Origin: Dermanyssus gallinae
Taxonomy: Eukaryota > Arthropoda > Arachnida > Mesostigmata > Dermanyssidae
Reading direction: 5' to 3'
Length of the DNA stretch: 64,000 nt
Assembly: GCA_003439945.1 (NCBI GenBank)
Contig: QVRM01002452.1
Coordinates: 231,501-295,500, forward strand
Made by a program: the position numbers and the translations under genes. The number at the start of each line of letters is the position of its first letter. The stretch's first letter is position 1. The notes under the pieces are model-generated. The model saw only the letters and a program-made list of their open reading frames with translations, was not told the DNA's origin and did not search any database. Shown one piece after another: positions 57,021 through 64,000 of the stretch.

Positions 57021-59336
57021 CACGGCATTACATCGAAGCTGTGGGAAAGGCGTCTCTGCCGTTCTCCTTCAATCAGCTCTATCCCTGAGTATCATCCCGC
57101 ATGTCTACCTGCGGTTGGATAGGGGGATGCCATTTTGTAATCCGTCCTGTGAGGGTGCGTCGAAACTATGAGGGCCTGGAGTTTGAGGTGTATACGTACA
57201 TTATAAGATAAGGGGCTATCTTAGAATATGGATTAAGGGACTCAAGAACTCAGATGCTCTGATGTGGAAAAGACGCATCTGGAAGAAGTCCGACGAGCGC
57301 GTCTGACTCGCGCGGTCTTAACCCCCCGCCCCCGTTTAGTTCAGCGCACGGAGGCCCAGGACAGGGTTAAGTATAAGCCCCCCCCCCTGGCCTCGATATA
57401 CTGGAAGACAATGCCGACCCGGGTGGGTGGTTTTTAGTGGGTATTACACATGGCTAGGTTGAACTCCAGTACTCTTCGTCAGTGCTAATTCCCACACTAT
57501 CGGGCATCAACTTCAGCGAGTGTGCGTCAATGCATTTTCCACCCCCGTAACAAACAAAGAAAAAGGTTCACCAGCTCGTAGGGTCAAGTATGCCAAACAT
57601 GATTATGCAGTGCACGGCAAAACAAACCAACCATTTGTACATCTCGAGTCACTGAAATTCTTGTCGAACTAGCTTATTTAGGGTAGCAGGTAGTCGTTAA
57701 TGCGTGCCGATGTCTCCATTTCGTTTTCGCTTAGATCGATTTTTCTTTTGTGTTATTTTGTGAGGTCACGCGTTGTTTTAGCTCTTCAAGAGTCGGAATA
57801 ATTGATGTTATCGGCCAACGCTCTTTTAAAATTTTGTGCCAGCGTAATAAGGTAAGCACGATTGCTATTAGCGAATTATATACATCTTTTACAAAAACCG
57901 TAATGGTTAAAAGTATCGAAACGAGTTAAAATTATCTGCCCCGTATTACCAAAACGTGCAATCATTTATTTCGTTAGGCAACAACAACAACTAAAGTGAC
58001 CATGACTGCGGCAACAAAAAAATAACGACGACGGTGGCGATGACGACAACAACGAGAATGTTGATGTGTTGTCGAAAATTCCATCAAAGTCGAATTAGGG
58101 ACGTGGCAATGGTGCTTGGAGGCGTGTGGGCGAGCGCAGAGACCAAGAAGAGGGAAGGGAAAATGGAAAAGACGAGAAATAAGAAAGATGAAAGCGAGCC
58201 AACGAGAGCAGAAGTAGAGGAGCAAAGACGAGGGGTTGTCACAAGGAGACAAGGCTTGTGACGTCCCGGTCGAAGGAACGGCGGGAAGAACAACGACGCG
58301 CCGGCCGTCAACGTTTTCCCAAGCATCTTTTCTGTGGCGCCCTTTTGCCCCGAGTGAGCAACACGCTCATTGCGCGGCAGGCGGGAACAGCCAATGTCTT
58401 CGTCGCGGACTTTTCTCGATTTCTCTTTCCCCTTTATTTCTCTGTGTCTTATCGTCTCGCACGAAGCGCCTCTTATAAGAATTACGCGTCTTTTTATATT
58501 GCTATTATTATTCCTAGAGTTAAGATTACGTTTTTTAGAGTCATTATTATTATGATTGTGCTTCACAGGTACGTACAATGAATACAATGTTGATGCAACG
58601 CAGTGCAAGCGACAGATTATCTGCCTACGAAAGTGACCATCGCGCCGGTCTCTTGCAAAACCTTAAATAGGTCTTGTCAGGACGTTCAGAGATAACTTTG
58701 TCCACTTGATGAGCTCAGACTTTCTAAGACGACAGGCACAAAGTGGTACCGTTTTGTGAGCTTGGTGTATTCACGCGTTTCTCTGCTTCGGCGTGGTCTG
58801 CCACTAGTGGTCTCAACTGAGCTGGGGGGTGTGCGGCCTCTCCACAGAATTTACAGGAGAAGCGCTGCTACTATTATTATATCTATTATTTCGGACAATC
58901 ATGAAAGCTATGCCACGTTTCCCAAAGCAATTTTTTGGTGACGGCGGTTCGTCAAACTCAAGGCGAGGCGAAACAAGTTTTTACCGCGTCGGATGATGAG
59001 ACGATAACCTCCCTAGCTTCCCAGCTTCCCAATTCTTCGCCAGCCCGAGCTGCTGCCGTCGTCGTAAAAGAAGCGTTACCAGTCGTAGTCATCTTCCTTG
59101 CGGTAGATGTAGGTGCTCTGATGGAACAACCCGTAGCGTGAATGGGCCGTAACGGCTGACGGCGGTTGATAGTTGATGGGGATAGACCGCGAATAATGGG
59201 AGGGGGGAATAACGCGCACATTCACGGGGGAACTTTTTTTCTACCCGACACGACGAGCCGTTTCAGACTAGTATAAGGCAATATTGGAAAGCGTTGCATG
59301 AGTATGCATACTGACTTGTATATGTATATATATACA
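57021..59336. other. Unassigned DNA
   Basis: No motif-bearing frame. Frames at 58084-58608 are open on both strands without a family signal. Confidence 0.45.
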
Positions 59337-59463
59337 CCGGGGACAAGCGATCCGCGGGCTTCTTGAGACAACGCCTCGACCTCGACGTCCAACGCGGGAA
59401 CGAGGCGTTCGTCCGGAGCATACTGCTGAAGTGGTCTCAGCCCATCCTATACGAGATTGAGTA
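59337..59463 (+). other. Coding-like GC-rich island, unidentified
   Basis: An open stretch ending in TAA encodes KRSAGFLRQRLDLDVQRGN and ILLKWSQPILYEIE. It stands out as GC-rich and amphipathic next to a TA tract (59320-59333). The pattern suggests the C-terminus of a mobile-element protein, but I cannot name one. Confidence 0.3.
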
Positions 59464-59588
59464 ATATTCACAGTGTACACGTTCTCGGGAGACTATTGGT
59501 GTTTCTATGTATATTTTGGGTTAGAGAACTCGTGACTACACGTTCACACGATGACAATTGTTCTTTCCAAATTGCTAACATGAAAAGT

Positions 59589-59619
<31 letters not shown>

Positions 59620-61094
59620 ATTGCTTCCGGCCATGTTGTACGATCAAAAAACATAGTACAGTTTTCTTCATTTATCGTTGCGCGAAGGCTCTTATAATAA
59701 TGTGGATGCACTACTACCACTTTTATATAAATGGTTTATTTAATTTTATACAGCTAGAAAATAAATGTAAACTACATATGGATATTGTATATGATGTCAT
59801 TTAGACGCGCTACAATTGGGGTTTAAGCAATACATAGAGGATGCGGATAATTTGTGCAACGTAAGTCCTAAACCACGCTTTGTTGGAGCACACATAGATA
59901 AGTACGCTTAAAACTTTCGAATCTCGCGGGTAGTGATCGCAACCTTACTCACCTACGAGAACAACAACAGAAGCCGGATCTGAATTCCTTAAGCGTGAGC
60001 AAAGCCGTTAGGAAAGTGTCAAAAACAATTTTTGATCGTGAAAAAGTGATTTTTATGCACAGCCGTAGTATATCATTTGCTTAGACAGCTGGGTACCCTG
60101 ACGTTACTCAAGTATGTGTACGCGGATATGCCAGGACTTGGGACATCTCGGAGACCATCCCCCATTTAGGTTGACCGAGATCCGTTAGAGCACCTCGACT
60201 CGTCGATCGAGTACGTAAAAGACTGGCTAAAAACCCGACGGCGCCTTAACAACCACTCGCTTGTGAGCGACAGGACGATGCAAATAACTGCACGGCATAG
60301 CCTACATCTCAGGCCATACAGGCTTCAATTCAGCCAACGTCGTTTGAATAAAAAATACATTTTTGATTGAAATGCGTCGTTTTTTTATAGCGGTTTGCTG
60401 CTTGCAGCGTGGAAAAAGCGGATCAGCATAGCAGAACGGCTGGTCACTCGATTAGGGGCCTTGAGTCACCGTTTGCAACGGTATTACCTCAAATGTCACG
60501 AATGTAACGGCTAAAATGGATAAACCGGAGGTCGTCGAGAACAACCTCGTTCCCTGGGCGCAGCGTCACTTCGTTGGAGGCCACTAGATATTTCAGCAAG
60601 AATGGTTCTTCTGGTGCGCCAGCTCACACCGCAACATCTGTGCGTAAATGACTAAAAAAGCAGTTGTACGCTTTTTCTTTTGCATGACTTTAAGTTTGAG
60701 GCCGTGTTTAGTTGGGAGTTTGTCGGGGAAGGGGTATTCAGAACTTTGCAGAGTTTGTTTATGCCGATTTTTCTGTGCACTCCGCGAGGTAACGGTGAGC
60801 GGCTGCCTCCACGAGTGCCTGAGACCGTCCGTAGTTTTTTAGTAGATCGCTATTAAGATCGGTACCCAGTATAACATGCTTATGTGGGTCTGTGCCGACC
60901 CTGAACTATTTACGGATATTGTTGATGATCTCTTGCACTGGTCTGTAAGCATGGTACAACAGTGCAAACACATGAAGTAGTAGTCTATACATTCAACGAC
61001 GACGTACTTCGCTGTGTTTTCTATAACTACACTTCTTCACTTTTGCGGCCTTCCACGGCTGATCTCGATCTCAGTATACCTCAAGCGGTCAAAA
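59464..61094. other. Unassigned DNA with (TA)n at 59589-59616
   Basis: No gene is recognised. The frame at 60648-60842 has no motif. Confidence 0.5.
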
Positions 61095-61357
61095 TCAAAG
61101 CGGATTATTCAACGAAATTATGTTTATTTCACTCAAATTAAGTATAATATATATTTGAAATGTTTCTCCATGAAGCTCTATCTTCTTCACGCTTCCGACG
61201 AGGGAAGTAGTGCAACGATTTGATTTTCGGTCCAGCGCTGTGCATTCCACTGCATGGTACTTGGCACACCTCTGCAGGCAGAACCGACAGGTGCACAACT
61301 CGTACTCCTCGTGAAAGGTTGCGTTTAAACGTGCCAGGTAGTGATAAGCATGCACTA

Positions 61358-62599
61358 CAGGGTGCGTCAGCTAAATCTACACAAATTTTGGCGGGCTACC
61401 CAGCAAAGACGGAATGCGTTAATTCAGATCGGTTTGCGTTAGCAGACAGCCCTCACAATAGAACAAGAACACATTGTCATCATGGACGGCCGCCGCAACA
61501 TGGGTCCAGAATATGACCGAAGAGCAACCGTTATCCAATTGCTTCGTGCCGGACATCGGCCAGCCGAGAACATCAACATTACTGGATTTAAAAAGCAACG
61601 GTCTACAGCATTGCTTGACGCTACAGAGATGCAGAAGAGACAGAGCTAGGTGGTGCAACACCTGGAAGGAAAATTCATAGCCGCCGACGAGAAGTGAGGA
61701 CACCAAAAGTGATCAAAATGGTGCAAAACTGCGTTTTTAAGAATCCAAGTCTATCGATGCGCCGTTTAGCGATCAAATTCAATATGGGTGATTGTTCTAT
61801 GCGTCGGATTATCAACGAAGAACTGCGCTACAAGTCTTACACGTTTAAAGTCAGACAGATTTTGAGACACGAAGTGGCGGGACATCTTCGATTCGTCTCC
61901 GACGAAAAAATCTTAACCATTGGCCAAAAACATAACCCGAAAAATGACCGGTGGCTCGCAAAGAACCCTGATGATGTACCAATCGTGCATAGAACCAAAC
62001 ATCCTGCCAGTGTGCACGTCCTAAGTATTGTGTCGAATGAAGGAGACGTGATGCCCCCACACTTTTTTGACAGACACGAAACCGTAACAAAGGAAGTGTA
62101 TTTACGTGTTCTGCGAAGCGTGGTAAAACCATGGATTGATAGAGTGTCCAATGGAAGACAATATGTCTTTCAACAAGACGGCGCTCCCGCCCACACCAGT
62201 AATCTCGTCCAGGATTGGCTACGGGGCAACATGACGGCGTTCTGGGACAAAACGGTATGGCCCCCTAGCAGTCCAGACTCGAATCCCCTGGACTTCTATG
62301 TATGGCGTTTTTGAGAAAGAGGCTAACAAGTCTCTACATGCAAACACAGAAGCGCTACGCATAGCCATTTTCGAGTCGTTCAAGAATCTCAATCCGCTAA
62401 CTTTGAAGATGGCCTGCAGGCGCTTTCGCGCCAGAATTGAAAGTGTAAATGCTGGTGGTGGTGGCTACATTGAATAAAATGTTCCTCAGAAGTGTACTTA
62501 ACGGCACGTAAAAAAATTGACGGAAATATTCGTTTTCATTTAGATACAAATTGCGAAACGGGCGATAACGTTTAGTCTCGATTTAGCTGACGCACCTTG
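61358..62599 (+). mobile_element. DD37D mariner-type transposon nested in copy C
   Basis: 1,242 bp with 20-bp TIRs (CAGGGTGCGTCAGCTAAATC on the left; one mismatch on the right) and TA on both sides (61356-61357 and 62600-62601). It contains a broken transposase on the plus strand and is inserted in the pol of a non-LTR element. Confidence 0.96.
61482..62477 (+). pseudogene. Transposase of the DD37D mariner, broken
   Basis: Start ATG 61482 (MDGRRNMGPEYDRRATVIQ), then LLRAGHRPAENINITGFKK; this frame stops at 61648. The main frame is 61694-62314: RTPKVIKMVQNCVFKNPS, SMRRLAIKFNMGDCSMRRI (HTH), KSYTFKVRQIL, VSDEKILTI (first Asp), DVPIVHRTKHPASVHVLS, YVFQQDGAPAHTS (second Asp) and PDSNPLDFYVW. From the QQD aspartate to that of PLDF there are 37 residues, the DD37D pattern. 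All three acidic residues are present. A shift at about 62308 moves the C-terminus (FRARIESVNAGGGGYIE) to another frame, ending at 62477. The step from KVRQIL to HEVAGHL looks shortened compared with related transposases. Confidence 0.93.
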
Positions 62600-62848
62600 T
62601 ATGTACCTCGGTGTATTCGTGGCGACATGCAGGACCAGACCAAAGGTGCAAGGCATTGAAAACGTCCAAACCACCGACCTCCCGCCTGACCTGTTCGACT
62701 TTAGCTTCCCACTCCGAAATAAAACATTCGTAAGGTACTGTACGCGGCATCTTCAGCCTTAGTCAGATTGTTTCAGCTGCCGGTGGGCAGCCTGACATGA
62801 GATACACAATGCGGCTCCTTGCTCGGATAGGCAAGCGAAGCACTCGCT

Positions 62849-63785
62849 TCATATATATTGAAAAACACCTTTCAAGCTGGTTAAAATTCGCCGGCGTGAG
62901 GTGGTTCCACAACCAAAGTCAAAACCGTACATCAGTCCCGGAACAATCTTTAGCATGAAAAACCTCACTGCACTGAGAATGGACAGTCTTCGGACATTGC
63001 CTACTTCCCCGTAAAGAGAGATAAGTGCCTTCCGTACTGTTTCGTTTACATGTGCTGTGAACGTCGTTTCTGTATAATGAACCCAAAGGCCAAGATACTG
63101 GAAAGAGTTAACAAACTTCAATGGTTGGCCGCAGCAACATATAACGTCTCTGGCAGCCAATCGACCTCCACGCCTGAATTTCATGGCTTTAGTCTTCCTG
63201 GTGTTTATTTCAAGTCCCTTCGAGACAAGGAACGCCTCTATCGTAGAGGTAATGTGCTTGATGGCACCTAATTCGCGATGAGCGACTACGATATCATCTG
63301 CATACATCACCACTACGGCTTTTTGGTACTCCTGTCGGACGTAACCGACGAGGTCAGCAAGGAGAAGTGTAAACCAAACGCAGCTTAACGGGTCTCCTTG
63401 CGGAGTTCCCACATTTTGCTTAATTTCTAATACACCCTGTTCGCCGTCTACCAACAAGGTGTCCTTCTCAAAGAAACTTGCTATTACACTCAGGAGAGAG
63501 CCACCCACTCCTGCTCGTTGGAATGCTTCAACCAGCAGATGGCGAGGGGCTTTGTCAAAGGTCTCGACGCAGTCAATAAAGACTGCATACAGATGACCTT
63601 TGGCTTGTGCCACAGCTCGCTCGATTTCTGACTGGAGAACATGGATTGCATCACTGGTGCCTCGGCCTCTCGTAAAACCGAATTGTTCCAGTGGAAGTGC
63701 CTCTTCAGCCACGCGCTCAATCCGTCGAATAACCAACTTACAGAAAATCTTCTTCAATGTGCGTTCTGACGCCACTCCACGATAG
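62849..63785 (-). pseudogene. Reverse transcriptase of Cys-tail family copy C
   Basis: One open frame of 308 codons: IERVAEEALPLEQFGFTRGR, AVFIDCVETFDKAPRHLL (RT-A, with Cys-Val in place of the usual hydrophobic pair), GTPQGDPLSCVWFTLLLADL (RT-B), AVVVMYADDIVVAH (RT-C with intact YADD), GLEINTRKTKAMKF, FQYLGLWVHY and a thumb. It is the best preserved RT in the window. Its 5' end is shifted near 63785, so the true start is not here. The stop at 62849 falls in an ATATATAT run, where a slip has cut off the tail. Confidence 0.9.
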
Positions 63786-64000
63786 AGATTTGGATTCTGC
63801 TTATCATCACCATGCCATCAAAAGAGGATTATCATGCTTCTTAAACTGACAACATGATTTTTTTTTGTAAGACCTTCCAGACCTTCTACGTTCCACAGGA
63901 GATATTTCGCTTTGGTACATTTTTGTATTAACGTGCGTTCCCCTCTGACCATGATATCGACTAGTCAGCCCATATATTGGTCGCTGGAACCCGTTCGTAA

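Larger units (their letters stand above)
61095..63990 (-). mobile_element. Cys-tail non-LTR element, copy C, interrupted by mariner
   Basis: RT occupies 62849-63785. After a TA-slippage stop at 62849 the sequence continues RVLRLPIRARSRIVYL, then YECFISEWEAKVEQVRR and ACRHEYTEV, reaching 62602. Mariner DNA follows, and the tail resumes at 61356: YHYLARLNATF, CTCRFCLQRCAKYHAVEC. Without the mariner (1,242 bp plus one TA) the two parts join within a codon or two. The 5' part runs off the window. Confidence 0.88.

Overview
The window is eukaryotic nuclear DNA from an invertebrate, most likely an arthropod. The evidence is a piece of metazoan 28S rRNA gene carrying an R2 retrotransposon at the canonical R2 site, several mariner-type DNA transposons, short-LTR Gypsy elements, and many long (TA)n tracts. 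A chelicerate (mite or tick) is possible, but nothing here settles the taxon. I recognise no host protein-coding gene in the 64 kb; almost everything identifiable is a transposable element or its remains, all broken. The window reads as a heterochromatin-like transposon graveyard.

Layout. 1-9.2 kb: a decayed minus-strand Gypsy copy (LTR 1901-2113, internal part to about 3544) is interrupted by a 28S-R2-28S block (3545-7726) and a GC-rich unknown stretch. Gypsy homology resumes at about 8180-8660 and runs into a mariner-type transposase fragment. 9.2-15 kb: unassigned DNA, two copies of a dispersed repeat that each abut a (TA)n tract, and a complete 1,268 bp DD34D mariner copy with TIRs and TA duplication. 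15-20.5 kb: a CCHC gag-like ORF, a reverse transcriptase remnant of an unusual family ending in what looks like a restriction-like endonuclease (RLE), and an opposed R1/Jockey-like remnant. 20.8-25.5 kb: a structurally complete 4,730 bp Gypsy element with both LTRs, TAAAT target duplication, PBS, PPT and all gag-pol domains, but several stops and shifts. 25.5-31 kb: a 987 bp foldback element that is one near-perfect palindrome, plus a perfect 24-bp-arm hairpin.

31-41 kb: a second, very decayed Gypsy family, a Cys-rich non-LTR tail, and long unassigned DNA. 41-47 kb: a second RLE-like fragment, a small RT fragment, a cryptic AT satellite, and a second R2 copy split by a 596 bp solo LTR with a perfect GCATC duplication. 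47-53 kb: microsatellites, paired hairpins and a mariner C-terminal fragment. 53-57 kb: two copies of a non-LTR family with a Cys/His tail, then an R1-like fragment. 57-61 kb: unassigned. 61-64 kb: a third copy of the Cys-tail family with a DD37D mariner (61358-62599) nested in its coding sequence.

Nothing works together as a pathway. The information lies in nesting order (Gypsy, then rDNA/R2; R2, then solo LTR; non-LTR, then mariner) and in the repeated association of element ends with TA microsatellites.
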